Below are positions 23,373 to 31,096 of a DNA stretch of 43,165 nt, piece after piece; position 1 is the first letter of the stretch; each line of letters begins with the position of its first letter. The notes beneath the pieces were generated by a model. It was not told the origin of the DNA, ran no database searches, and saw only the letters and a program-made list of their open reading frames with translations. Location of the stretch: NCBI GenBank assembly GCA_023424095.1, contig JAFAEG010000001.1:1-43165 (forward strand), in the 5' to 3' direction. The translations under genes were made by a program, and so were the position numbers. Source of the DNA: Pseudomonadota bacterium (GTDB lineage: Bacteria; Pseudomonadota; Alphaproteobacteria; Sphingomonadales; Sphingomonadaceae).

Positions 23373-24509
23373 ATGGCCTTCGCCTTCACTTATGGACCGC
23401 GCGTCATGTTCGGGGCAGGGAGCGTCGCCGGGCTCGGCGCGGCCTTGCCGGCGGGGCGCTGCCTGTTCGTGACCGACCAGCAGGTCCGGACGCTCGGGCT
23501 TGCGGATGCGGCTCTGGACTCGCTCGAGGCGGCCGAGATCGAGGCGGTGATTTTCGATGCGGTGGAGCCGGATCCGTCGCTGACGACGCTGAACGCGGCG
23601 CTGGCGGCCGGGGAGGGCTGTGCGAGCGTGGTCGGGATTGGCGGCGGCAGCCCGATGGATGTTGCCAAGCTGGCCGCTTATCTGCTCGGCACGGGCGAGG
23701 AGATCGAGACGCTCTGGGGCGTCGGCAAGGCGACGGGCAAGCGGCTGCCGCTGGCGCAGGTGCCGACCACGGCCGGAACCGGATCGGAAGCGACCGGCGT
23801 GTCGGTGATCACGGTCGGCGGCAGCGAGAAGAAAGCGGTGAACAGCCCGGCTTTGCTCGCGGACCTGGCCATCCTCGACCCGGACCTGACCCTGACCATG
23901 CCGGCGGGCGTCACCGCGGCGACGGGCATCGACGCGATGGTGCATGCGATCGAGGCTTACACTTCGGCGCGGCTGAAGAACCCGATGTCGGACCTGCTGG
24001 CGCGCGAGGCTTTGGTGCTGCTCTCCGGCAATCTGCTCGTCGCGATCGCCCGGCCGAGCGATCGTGAGGCGCGCGGGGCGATGCTGCTCGGCGCGCATCT
24101 CGCCGGAGTGGCCTTTGCCAATGCGCCGGTGGCGGGGGTGCATGCGCTGGCTTATCCGCTCGGCGGCCATTTCCACGTGCCGCATGGGGCGGCCAACGCC
24201 TTGATGCTGACCCATGTGCTGCGCCACAATCTGCACGCGGCGATGGCGCTTTATGCCGAGCTTGGGCCGTTGCTCGATCGGGGACTGGAGGGGCAGGGGC
24301 AACAGGGGCGCGCACAGGGCTTTATCGAGGCGATGGCGCTGCTGTCGGCCGCGTCCGGAGTGCCGCAGCGGCTCTCCGAAGTCGGCATCGGCCCCGAGCA
24401 TCTCGATCTGCTCGCGGCCGAGGCGATGAAGCAGGAGCGACTGCTGGTGAACAATCCTTGCCCGATCACGCAGGACGATGCGCGGCGGCTGTATGAGGCG
24501 GCGTTGTGA
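23373..24509 (+). CDS. Iron-containing alcohol dehydrogenase
   Basis: Group III, NAD(P)-dependent Fe-ADH fold, 378 residues. The nucleotide-binding GIGGGSPMDVAK is around residue 90, followed by the PTTAGTGSEATG block. The metal-binding residues lie in TGIDAMVHAIEAY (Asp, His) and GVHALAYPLGGHFHVPHG (His, His). Relatives include maleylacetate reductases and butanol dehydrogenases; the substrate cannot be fixed. The stop overlaps the next GTG start (GTGA), so it is transcribed with the thioesterase gene. Confidence 0.92.
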   Translation: MAFAFTYGPRVMFGAGSVAGLGAALPAGRCLFVTDQQVRTLGLADAALDSLEAAEIEAVIFDAVEPDPSLTTLNAALAAGEGCASVVGIGGGSPMDVAKLAAYLLGTGEEIETLWGVGKATGKRLPLAQVPTTAGTGSEATGVSVITVGGSEKKAVNSPALLADLAILDPDLTLTMPAGVTAATGIDAMVHAIEAYTSARLKNPMSDLLAREALVLLSGNLLVAIARPSDREARGAMLLGAHLAGVAFANAPVAGVHALAYPLGGHFHVPHGAANALMLTHVLRHNLHAAMALYAELGPLLDRGLEGQGQQGRAQGFIEAMALLSAASGVPQRLSEVGIGPEHLDLLAAEAMKQERLLVNNPCPITQDDARRLYEAAL

Positions 24510-25039
24510 AGGCGCCGTTGAAAGGGCGCGATGCCTATAAGGTCTGGCGCGAAGTCGCGACGCGCTGGGCGGACAATGACGCCTACGGCCACGTCAACAA
24601 TGTCGTCTATTATTCCTTCTTCGACACCGCAGTGAACCAGTGGCTGATCGAGCAAGGGCTGCTCGACATCACCAGCGGCGACCCGATCGGGCTCGTGGTG
24701 GAGACGGGCTGTCGCTACGCGCGTTCGCTGACTTATCCGGAGCCGGTAGAGATCGGGCTGGCGGTCGAGGCATTGGGCAAATCGAGCGTTCGCTACCGGA
24801 TCGGCATTTTCGGCAAGGGGCAGGTGGAAGCGGCGGCCGAGGGGCATTTCGTCCACGTCTATGTCGGCCGCGCCTCGCGCCGGCCGGTCGAGCTGCCAAT
24901 CGCCTGGCGGCGGACGTTCGAGTCGATCCTGGCGCCCGCCGAGCCGACGCTGCCGCTGGAGCAGGAGGAGACCAAGGATGAGCGACCGGATGGACGGCGG
25001 CTGCGCGTGCGGCCGCATTCGGTTCTCGGCACGGATTGA
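24506..25039 (+). CDS. 4HBT-fold acyl-CoA thioesterase
   Basis: 177 residues from a GTG start overlapping the Fe-ADH stop. The hotdog-fold signature is TRWADNDAYGHVNNVVYYSFFD, with the catalytic Asp in the D-x-x-G-H-V-N context, then ETGCRYARSLTYPEPVEIGL. It hydrolyses acyl-CoA or related thioesters; specificity is unknown. The last ~20 residues run 62 nt into the next gene in a different frame and look non-family, so the ancestral stop was probably earlier. Confidence 0.9.
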   Translation: MKAPLKGRDAYKVWREVATRWADNDAYGHVNNVVYYSFFDTAVNQWLIEQGLLDITSGDPIGLVVETGCRYARSLTYPEPVEIGLAVEALGKSSVRYRIGIFGKGQVEAAAEGHFVHVYVGRASRRPVELPIAWRRTFESILAPAEPTLPLEQEETKDERPDGRRLRVRPHSVLGTD

Positions 25040-25421
25040 CAGCGACGAGGCCTATTTGTGCCATTGCCGGATGTGCCAGCGGGCGACCGGCAGCGTGTCG
25101 ATCGCCTTCAAGAATCTGAAGCGGGCGGACGTGGATTGGGAGCGGGAGCCCGATTGGTATGAAAGTTCGCCGATCGCCCGACGGCCTTATTGCTGCGAGT
25201 GCGGGACGTCGCTCGGCTTCGAATATCCGGACAGCGACAATCTCGACCTGACGGTCGCCTCGTTCGACGATCCATCGCCCTTCGTGCCCAAATTCCATTT
25301 CGGCGTTGAGACGATGCACCGCGCCTGGCTGAACACCGAGGGGCTGACGGAATATCGCATCGCCGACAATCCCCGCACGGTGGAGCGCTGGATGAAGGCG
25401 ACCGGCAAGCTGCCCGACTGA
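24978..25421 (+). CDS. GFA-family (CENP-V/GFA domain) zinc protein
   Basis: 147 residues. The zinc-binding cysteines are in GGCACGRIRF (9, 11), LCHCRMCQRATG (28, 30, 33) and CCECGTSLGFEY. The family was named after the glutathione-dependent formaldehyde-activating enzyme; most members are of unknown function. ATG 24978 is preceded by GGAG (24967-24970), which selects it over an in-frame codon at 24861. It ends 2 bp before the convergent phhA stop. Confidence 0.9.
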   Translation: MSDRMDGGCACGRIRFSARIDSDEAYLCHCRMCQRATGSVSIAFKNLKRADVDWEREPDWYESSPIARRPYCCECGTSLGFEYPDSDNLDLTVASFDDPSPFVPKFHFGVETMHRAWLNTEGLTEYRIADNPRTVERWMKATGKLPD

Positions 25422-25422
25422 G

Positions 25423-26169
25423 CTAAAGCGCCACAATGTCCGCGATCGTCGCGTCGAGCGAGGCGGAGACCAGGTAACGGGGCTGGAAGGCGTCGCTTTT
25501 GTAGCCGGTCGCCATAGCTCGTTCGACCGAGAAGGGCAGGCGTTCCACGGCCTCGCTTTCGAGGGAGAAATGCGCCTCGCCGAAGCTGGAGGCGAGGCCC
25601 GCGCCGAGGATCTTCAGCGCGCCGTTTTCGCGTGCGAGGCCGAATTCGACGCTGTGCCAGTAGAGCCGGGCAATGCTCTCGCCGTCGCCGCGCGCGATGG
25701 CGGCGAGGCCGAGGCGGCCGATCTGCTGCGTCATCGCCGCAAAGCCATGATGGGCGAGCATGGGGATGTGGCCGAACATGTCGTGGAAGCAATCCGGCTC
25801 TTCGAGATAATCCAGCTCCTCGCGCTTGCGGATGAAATTGCCGATCGGAAAGATCCGCTCGCTCAGCATGGCGAAGAAAGCGGCGTCGGGGACGAGGCCG
25901 GGCACCGCGACGGTCCGCCAGCCGGTGCGGGGGGTGAGGATCGCGTTCAGCTCGTCGAGGTTGGGCACGCCGGGCCGGGAGAGGTTCAGGAGGTGGAGAC
26001 CATCGAGAAAGGGCGTGACGATCCGCGTGCCGAGCAATTCCACCTGCCGCGCGAACAGCAAATCCCAGACGGTATGATCTTCGGCGGTGAAATTCTCCCA
26101 GCCCTGCGACACGACATGGTCGCTCCAGTGAGGGGCTTCGGCGGTCTGGGCGGTGAAATCCTGAAACAT
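25423..26169 (-). CDS. phhA: Phenylalanine 4-hydroxylase
   Basis: Pterin- and iron-dependent hydroxylation of phenylalanine to tyrosine, which can serve tyrosine synthesis or phenylalanine breakdown. 248 residues, typical bacterial length. The iron ligands are His129 and His134 (HDMFGH) and Glu175 (WHSVEFGL); the substrate and pterin region includes GWRTVAVPGLV and EEPDCFHDMFGHIPML. The start at 26169 has AAAGG about 9 nt upstream; the open frame extends further but would translate a terminator hairpin. Upstream lie a Tyr-codon leader ORF and that terminator, so I infer control by attenuation. FolE (0.8 kb) provides the pterin precursor. Confidence 0.96.
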   Translation of the reverse strand: MFQDFTAQTAEAPHWSDHVVSQGWENFTAEDHTVWDLLFARQVELLGTRIVTPFLDGLHLLNLSRPGVPNLDELNAILTPRTGWRTVAVPGLVPDAAFFAMLSERIFPIGNFIRKREELDYLEEPDCFHDMFGHIPMLAHHGFAAMTQQIGRLGLAAIARGDGESIARLYWHSVEFGLARENGALKILGAGLASSFGEAHFSLESEAVERLPFSVERAMATGYKSDAFQPRYLVSASLDATIADIVAL

Positions 26170-26193
26170 CTGAAAAAGCCTTTGCGTGGGACA

Positions 26194-26226
26194 AGAAAAA
26201 GCCCGCCGAGCGGATGCTGGGCGGGC
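26194..26226 (-). terminator. Attenuator terminator in the phhA leader
   Basis: On the minus strand GCCCGCC (26226-26220) pairs with GGCGGGC (26207-26201); AGC/GCU extends the stem inside around an AUCC loop, and UUUUUC follows. It ends 25 bp before the phhA start and after the leader ORF, so only transcripts that bypass it reach phhA. GGGC within CGAACGGGCTGA (around the leader stop) can pair with the terminator's GCCC arm as a competing antiterminator. Confidence 0.85.
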
Positions 26227-26257
26227 GCGGGAGGCCGGAGGTACTGAACGTCGAGGT

Positions 26258-26359
26258 TCAGCCCGTTCGGGACTCCCGGCGGCGATAATAATAATAGCAA
26301 CCCGGCGCGGTGGAGGCGCAGATCGGAGCAGCAAAGGCGATCGAGTGGGTCACGGCCAT
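26258..26359 (-). CDS. Tyr-rich leader peptide of the phhA attenuator
   Basis: 33-codon ORF: MAVTHSIAFAAPI..., then CYYYYRRRESRTG and TGA. The four consecutive TAT codons are at 26296-26285. The stop codon (26260-26258) lies inside the segment that could form the antiterminator, as in classical leader peptides. The two other frames through this region stay open into phhA, so only the Tyr frame has a start and a stop placed for attenuation. The ribosome binding site is weak; a leaderless or near-leaderless mRNA, known for alphaproteobacterial trpL, is possible. Confidence 0.7.
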   Translation of the reverse strand: MAVTHSIAFAAPICASTAPGCYYYYRRRESRTG

Positions 26360-26416
26360 TCACTTATGGCAAATCCGGATGAACGTCCACTGTCCGGCCG
26401 TGCGGGCCGCATCACT

Positions 26417-26501
26417 TCGTCATGCCGGGCTTGACCCGGCACCCGCCTTCTTCTTTGCCGAGGGGAGAAAGGCAGGCCCCGGCTCAAGGCCGGGGTGACG
26501 G
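26417..26501 (-). repeat. REP-type double hairpin, copy 2
   Basis: Near-identical to 12096-12179 in the opposite orientation: TGCCGGG-CTTGA-CCCGGCA at one end and CCCCGGC-TCAAG-GCCGGGG at the other. It lies directly before the alpha/beta hydrolase start, between that gene and the phhA leader. Confidence 0.88.
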
Positions 26502-26510
26502 ATTTTTCTC

Positions 26511-27260
26511 ATGCAACCGACAACTCACTTCCTGATCGCAGACGATGGCGTCGAGCTTGCCTGGCACGAACTGGGCGAGGGCAAGCCGCTGGTGCTGATC
26601 CACGGCCTGTTCTCCAACGCCTCCACCAACTGGATCCGTTACGGCCACGCGGCGAACATCGCGGCGGCCGGGCGGCGGGTGATCATACCGGATCTGCGTG
26701 CGCATGGGCAAAGCGGGAAGCCGCACGATCCGGCGCTCTATCCGAAGGATGTGCTGGCGAGCGACGTGCTGGCGCTGATCGCGCATCTGGAACTCACCGA
26801 ATACGATCTGGCCGGTTACTCGCTCGGCGCGCGCACTTCGGTGCGGGCGATCGCCCATGGCGCGACACCGGGGAGACTGGCGCTGTGCGGGATGGGGCTG
26901 GAGGGTTTGCTCGGCACGGCCGGGCGGGCGGACCATTTCCGCCACATCTTGCGAAATCTGGGCAATCACGAACGCGGTTCGCCGGAATGGTTTGCCGAGG
27001 CGTTCCTGAAGACCACCAAGGGCGATCCGCAGGCCTTGCTGCCCTTGCTCGACAGCTTCGTGAACGTGAGCGAGGCCGATCTCGACGCGCTGGCGATGGA
27101 GACGCTGATCGTGGCGGGCGACGAGGATCTGGACAATGGCTCGGCGCCGGCGCTGGCGGAGCGGCTTTCGAACGCCAATTATGTCGAGATTCCGGGCGGG
27201 CATATGAGCGCGGTCACCAAGCCGGAACTGGGGCAGGCGCTCGCGGACTTCTTCGCTTGA
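26511..27260 (+). CDS. Alpha/beta hydrolase
   Basis: 249 residues, serine hydrolase fold. The oxyanion motif HGLFSN is around residue 31, the nucleophile Ser lies in AGYSLGART, the acid Asp probably in VAGDEDLDN and the catalytic His in PGGHMSAV. Possible esterase; the substrate is unknown. ATG 26511 follows only 10 bp after the REP unit and has no clear Shine-Dalgarno sequence, so expression may depend on a promoter within or beyond the repeat. Confidence 0.92.
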   Translation: MQPTTHFLIADDGVELAWHELGEGKPLVLIHGLFSNASTNWIRYGHAANIAAAGRRVIIPDLRAHGQSGKPHDPALYPKDVLASDVLALIAHLELTEYDLAGYSLGARTSVRAIAHGATPGRLALCGMGLEGLLGTAGRADHFRHILRNLGNHERGSPEWFAEAFLKTTKGDPQALLPLLDSFVNVSEADLDALAMETLIVAGDEDLDNGSAPALAERLSNANYVEIPGGHMSAVTKPELGQALADFFA

Positions 27261-27329
27261 CCGGTACCCCGCCCAGCGCAAGGAAAGCGTGGGGGCTGGT
27301 AACGAATAACAGGCACGAGGATGCGTCAC

Positions 27330-29225
27330 ATGAAAGCTCGGGTTTCCCTCATCGCCAATGCCTCGCTGCTGGCGGCGGCATTCGCGCTCGCCGGCTGCGC
27401 CACCGCCTCGGCGGGCGATCGCGCGGATACGACCATCGCAACCGAGCCCGGGCCCGACCAGTCCGACACGACCACGCCTGTCGCGCCGACCGCGGCCGAG
27501 GCCGACGCATTCATCGCCCGGGTCGAGCGCGAGGCGCGGGAATTCTCGACGATCAGCGGCCGCGCGCAATGGGTGAACGCCACCTACATCACCCAGGATA
27601 CCGACGCGCTTGCCGCCTATTTCGGCACGATCGGCACCGAAATGGGCGTGCGCTACGCCAATGAGGCCGCCCGCTTCCAGGACGTTCCCGGCTTGTCCTA
27701 CGACACCCAGCGCAAGCTCAACATCCTGCGCTCCTCGCTCGTCCTGCCGGCGCCGTCGCGCGAGGGCGCGGCGGCTGAACTGAACAACCACTCAACCGAC
27801 CTGCAATCGCAATATGGCCGCGGCCGGGGCCGGCTGGGCAACGAGACGCTGACCGGCAACGAGATCGAGGCGCGGATGGGCACCGTCCGCAACCCCGCCC
27901 AGCTGCAGGAGATGTGGACCAGCTGGAACGATTCGGTCGGCGGCCCGATGCGCGACGAATTCGAGCGGATGATCGCAATCGCCAATGAAGGCGCGCGCGA
28001 CCTGGGCTATCCCGACACCGGCGCGATGTGGCGTTCGCGCTACGACATGAGCCCGGAAGAGTTCGAGGCGACCACCGAGCGGCTGTGGAACGAGGTGAAG
28101 CCGCTCTACGAGGCGCTGCATTGCTTCACCCGCGCCGGGCTGAACCGGCAATATGGCGATCAGGTGCAGCCCGCGACCGGGCCGATCCGCGCCGATCTGC
28201 TCGGCAATCTGTGGGCGCAGGAATGGGGCAATATCTATGAGGTCGTGGCGCCGCGCGGCGGGCGCGAAGCCTATGACCTGACGCAATTGCTGACCCAGGC
28301 CAATTACACGCCGGAACGGATCGTCCGGCAGGGCGAGAGCTTCTTCTCGTCGCTTGGCTTTGCGCCGCTGCCGCAGACCTTCTGGGAACGGTCGATGATC
28401 ACCCAGCCGCGCGACCGCGAGGTGCAGTGCCACGCGTCGGCGTGGGACGTCGACAATGTCGAGGATCTGCGCATCAAGATGTGCACGCGGGTGAATGGCG
28501 ACGATTTCGTCACCGTCCATCACGAGCTGGGCCACAATTACTACCAGCGCGCCTATAATCAGCAGGGCTTCCTCTACCTCGACAGCGCCAATGATGGCTT
28601 CCACGAGGCGATCGGCGACATGATCGCATTGTCGGTCACGCCGGAATATCTCGTGCAGGTCGGCCTGCTTCGGCCAAACCAGCTGCCGACGCCGGACCAG
28701 GACCGCCGTCTGCTGCTGCGTCAGGCGCTCGACAAGATCGCCTTCCTGCCGTTCGGCCTGCTGGTCGATCGCTATCGCTGGGGCATCTTCTCGGGCCGGA
28801 TCGCGCCGGATCGCTACCAGGCGGCGTGGGACGAGATGCGGCTGCAATATCAGGGCATCCGCCCGCCGGTCGCGCGCACAGAGGCGAATTTCGACGCCGG
28901 CGGCAAATATCACGTGCCGGCGAGCGTGCCTTACACCCGCTATTTCCTCGCCCGCATCCTGCAGTTCCAATTCTACAAGGCGGCGTGCGATCAGGCCGGC
29001 TGGACCGGGCCGCTGCACCGCTGCTCCTTCTACGGCAACCGGCAGGTCGGCGAGCGGCTGAACACGATGCTGGCGATGGGCTCGTCGCGGCCGTGGCCGG
29101 AGGCGCTGGAGGCGTTCACCGGCAGCCGCGAGATGAGCGCGCAGCCGATGGTGGAATATTTCCGGCCGCTGCTGGGCTGGCTCGAGGAGCAGAATCAGGG
29201 CCGCCAATGCGGCTGGAGCAGCTGA
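27330..29225 (+). CDS. M2-family (ACE-like) peptidyl-dipeptidase lipoprotein
   Basis: Zinc metallopeptidase related to angiotensin-converting enzyme, 631 residues. The zinc site is HELGH (398-402) with Glu426 in GFHEAIGD, the expected spacing for clan MA(E). A lipoprotein signal (SLLAAAFALAGC) with Cys near residue 25 anchors it, probably to the outer membrane facing the periplasm. ATG 27330 is preferred over ATG 27321 because GAGG just upstream is correctly spaced for it. It likely removes dipeptides from oligopeptides taken up by the cell. Transcribed alone, with a SRAP gene convergent behind it. Confidence 0.95.
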   Translation: MKARVSLIANASLLAAAFALAGCATASAGDRADTTIATEPGPDQSDTTTPVAPTAAEADAFIARVEREAREFSTISGRAQWVNATYITQDTDALAAYFGTIGTEMGVRYANEAARFQDVPGLSYDTQRKLNILRSSLVLPAPSREGAAAELNNHSTDLQSQYGRGRGRLGNETLTGNEIEARMGTVRNPAQLQEMWTSWNDSVGGPMRDEFERMIAIANEGARDLGYPDTGAMWRSRYDMSPEEFEATTERLWNEVKPLYEALHCFTRAGLNRQYGDQVQPATGPIRADLLGNLWAQEWGNIYEVVAPRGGREAYDLTQLLTQANYTPERIVRQGESFFSSLGFAPLPQTFWERSMITQPRDREVQCHASAWDVDNVEDLRIKMCTRVNGDDFVTVHHELGHNYYQRAYNQQGFLYLDSANDGFHEAIGDMIALSVTPEYLVQVGLLRPNQLPTPDQDRRLLLRQALDKIAFLPFGLLVDRYRWGIFSGRIAPDRYQAAWDEMRLQYQGIRPPVARTEANFDAGGKYHVPASVPYTRYFLARILQFQFYKAACDQAGWTGPLHRCSFYGNRQVGERLNTMLAMGSSRPWPEALEAFTGSREMSAQPMVEYFRPLLGWLEEQNQGRQCGWSS

Positions 29226-29229
29226 GCGC

Positions 29230-29820
29230 CTAGCCGACCTGCTCGACCCTGAAGCTCCCGGCGGGCGCTGGCTGCAGGAGTTCCCGCGAGGGGATTTCGG
29301 GGTCGAGCCAGTCGCGCCACTTGTCGCGCGGCACCAGCACGACGCCGCGGCTGTGATAGGGCGCGACGTCGGGACCGGGCGGTAAAGTGAGCAAGGTATA
29401 GGCCTCACCCACGGTGGCGTCGCGGCGCCACAGGCCAGCGAGGCAGAACCAGTCCTCGCCCTTCAGCGTGAACAGCCACTTGTCCTTGCGCTTCTTCGCC
29501 GGATCGGCGGGCGCGGTGAATTCATAGAAGCCGTCGGCGACGACCAGGCAGCGGCCCTTCTCCAGCTGCCGATCGTCGGCGCGATAATTATAGACCGGGC
29601 GGCCGCCCTGCGCCGGCCAGGACCAGCGGCGGGTGACCAGTTCCGCTTCGCCCGGCGCATCGGCGGCGGCGCGGATGATGGCGTTCGGATCGGTGATCCG
29701 GATCGAGTCCAGCGGCGCGAGGTTCGGCAGCCCCTCCGGAAAGCGCAAGGGAATGCGAACCTCGGAGAAATCGTCCCGGACCTGGCCGAGCGCGATCTGC
29801 CGCCGTGTCTCGTTGCACAT
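29230..29820 (-). CDS. SRAP-domain protein (YedK/HMCES family)
   Basis: 196 residues. SRAP proteins form a thiazolidine link between Cys2 and abasic sites in single-stranded DNA, protecting them during replication. Here the Met-Cys-Asn start (MCNETRRQ), the Asn in VYNYRAD, the Glu in ADGFYEF and the His in APYHSRG match the active-site set. The HSRGVVLVP block replaces the more usual H-x-R-M-P, a small variation. Convergent with the M2 peptidase; the peroxiredoxin gene lies 26 bp upstream on the same strand, so co-transcription is possible. Confidence 0.93.
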   Translation of the reverse strand: MCNETRRQIALGQVRDDFSEVRIPLRFPEGLPNLAPLDSIRITDPNAIIRAAADAPGEAELVTRRWSWPAQGGRPVYNYRADDRQLEKGRCLVVADGFYEFTAPADPAKKRKDKWLFTLKGEDWFCLAGLWRRDATVGEAYTLLTLPPGPDVAPYHSRGVVLVPRDKWRDWLDPEIPSRELLQPAPAGSFRVEQVG

Positions 29821-29846
29821 CGCCGCGCGCCGCGGCCTGTGGGCGC

Positions 29847-30329
29847 CTAGAGCTGGCCCAGCATATGTTCGGCGCCGCTGACGCCGTAGCCGCCCGGCTC
29901 CTCGACGTTCAGTTCCTTCACCACGCCGTCATCGACGATGGCAGACCAGCGCTGGCCGCGCTGACCCATGCCGAACTTCGAGCCGTCCATGGTGAGGCCG
30001 AGCGCGTTGGCAAAATCACCATTGCCGTCGGCCAGCATGGTGACGCTGTCGCCGACTTCCGAGGCCTTGCCCCAGGCGGTCATGACGAAGGCGTCGTTGA
30101 CCGCGGTGCAGGCGATCTCGTCCACCCCCTTGGCCTTCAGCTCATCCGCTTTCTCGACGAAGCTCGGCAGATGGCGGGCGGAGCAGGTCGGGGTGAAGGC
30201 GCCGGGGACCGAAAAAAGCGCGATCTTGCGGCCGCGGAAATATTCGGACGAGTCGACCTGGGCCGGGCCCTCCGCGGTGACCTTGGTGAGTGTGAGGCTG
30301 GGAATGGAATCGCCGACTTTGATGGTCAT
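29847..30329 (-). CDS. Peroxiredoxin, Prx5-type
   Basis: Thiol peroxidase of the AhpC/TSA superfamily, 160 residues. The peroxidatic Cys49 lies in VPGAFTPTCSARHLP, the Prx5 signature. A second Cys74 (DEIACTAVND) is present, but resolving-Cys placement varies, so the enzyme may be 1-Cys using glutathione or glutaredoxin. Cytosolic, with no signal peptide. Divergent from the YqgE gene with about 100 bp between, and upstream of the SRAP gene. Confidence 0.95.
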   Translation of the reverse strand: MTIKVGDSIPSLTLTKVTAEGPAQVDSSEYFRGRKIALFSVPGAFTPTCSARHLPSFVEKADELKAKGVDEIACTAVNDAFVMTAWGKASEVGDSVTMLADGNGDFANALGLTMDGSKFGMGQRGQRWSAIVDDGVVKELNVEEPGGYGVSGAEHMLGQL

Positions 30330-30428
30330 CTTACTCTCCTGATCCTGTTGCCGTGGGCCTTAGCAAGTCGCGGCGGCGCTCGCCAGACGGGTTGCCGCCT
30401 CCGGCGCGTCGCGCCTAAGGCGACGGGG

Positions 30429-30989
30429 ATGGATGCGCCTCCTTTCACCGTCGGTCAGTTCCTGCTCGCCATGCCGGGCATTGGCGACGCGCGCTTCGAG
30501 CGGTCGGTGATCGCGATGTGCATGCATGACGAGGATGGCGCGCTGGGCATCGGCCTGGGGCGCATCGTGCCGCGGCTCGGCTTTCACGATCTGCTCGAGC
30601 AATGCGACATCGAGCTCGGCGTCGCGCCGAACGCGCCGGTCCATGTCGGCGGCCCGGTGGAGCCGTCGCGCGGCTTCATCATCCATTCGCTCGACTGGGG
30701 CGGGCAGGAGAGCGTCGACGTCGCCGGCCGCTGGGCGATGAGCCCGACGATCGACATATTGAAGGCGATCGCGGCGGGGACGGGACCGAGCCGCTGGGTC
30801 GCGGCTTTGGGCTATGCCGGCTGGAGCGCCGGGCAATTGGATGGCGAATTGAGCCGGCATGGCTGGTTCGTCACCGAGGGCGACGAGGCGCTGTTGTTCG
30901 ACGTGGAGGCGGAGCATCGCTGGTCGAGCGCCTTTCAGGGCGCGGGGATCGATCCGCGCCTGCTGACAGCGGACTACGGCACCGCCTGA
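30429..30989 (+). CDS. YqgE/AlgH family protein
   Basis: 186 residues. The FLLAMPGIGDARFERSVI start, then VGGPVEPSRGFIIHS and LGYAGWSAGQLDGEL, define the YqgE/AlgH family (DUF179). The function is unestablished; a regulatory role was proposed for AlgH. The start at 30429 is the family position; the frame stays open far upstream (to 29805), but that part is antisense to the peroxiredoxin gene and is rejected. It precedes the ahcY promoter region. Confidence 0.93.
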   Translation: MDAPPFTVGQFLLAMPGIGDARFERSVIAMCMHDEDGALGIGLGRIVPRLGFHDLLEQCDIELGVAPNAPVHVGGPVEPSRGFIIHSLDWGGQESVDVAGRWAMSPTIDILKAIAAGTGPSRWVAALGYAGWSAGQLDGELSRHGWFVTEGDEALLFDVEAEHRWSSAFQGAGIDPRLLTADYGTA

Positions 30990-30996
30990 GCTGCGC

Positions 30997-31016
30997 ATAT
31001 AAAGATATCTTTATAT
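30997..31016. promoter_or_regulatory. 20-bp perfect palindrome upstream of ahcY, SahR-like operator
   Basis: ATATAAAGATATCTTTATAT is perfectly self-complementary and strikingly AT-rich against this background. It abuts a candidate -35 box of ahcY. The AAAGATATCTTT core resembles operators of SahR, an ArsR-family regulator sensing S-adenosylhomocysteine that controls ahcY and methionine genes in proteobacteria; I rely on memory for that motif. Repression by occupying the promoter is inferred. Confidence 0.65.
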
Positions 31017-31045
31017 TTGAAATCGAGTGCGCGCTCCGCTAAGGC
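31017..31045 (+). promoter_or_regulatory. Candidate ahcY promoter
   Basis: TTGAAA (31017-31022), a 17-bp spacer and TAAGGC (31040-31045). The -35 box begins where the palindrome ends, so a bound regulator would block it. The -10 box is weak. Confidence 0.45.
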
Positions 31046-31096
31046 CCGCGCCGGATACCGACCTCTTTCATCGATAACTCACCTCAGGAGCAGCCC

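Noticed and set aside
26285..26296. Reading the TAT run as Ile (ATT) or Leu (TTA) codons of an ilv- or leu-type leader
   Set aside because: Both other frames continue open into phhA with no stop before the terminator; only the Tyr frame has a start and stop in the right places, and Tyr matches the enzyme product.
29805..30428. N-terminal extension of the YqgE frame by about 200 residues
   Set aside because: It is antisense to the peroxiredoxin gene, and the YqgE family begins at the ATG at 30429.
30990..31096. SAH riboswitch in the ahcY leader
   Set aside because: I could not find the expected conserved core or pseudoknot partners in this short gap; a palindromic operator explains the visible structure better.
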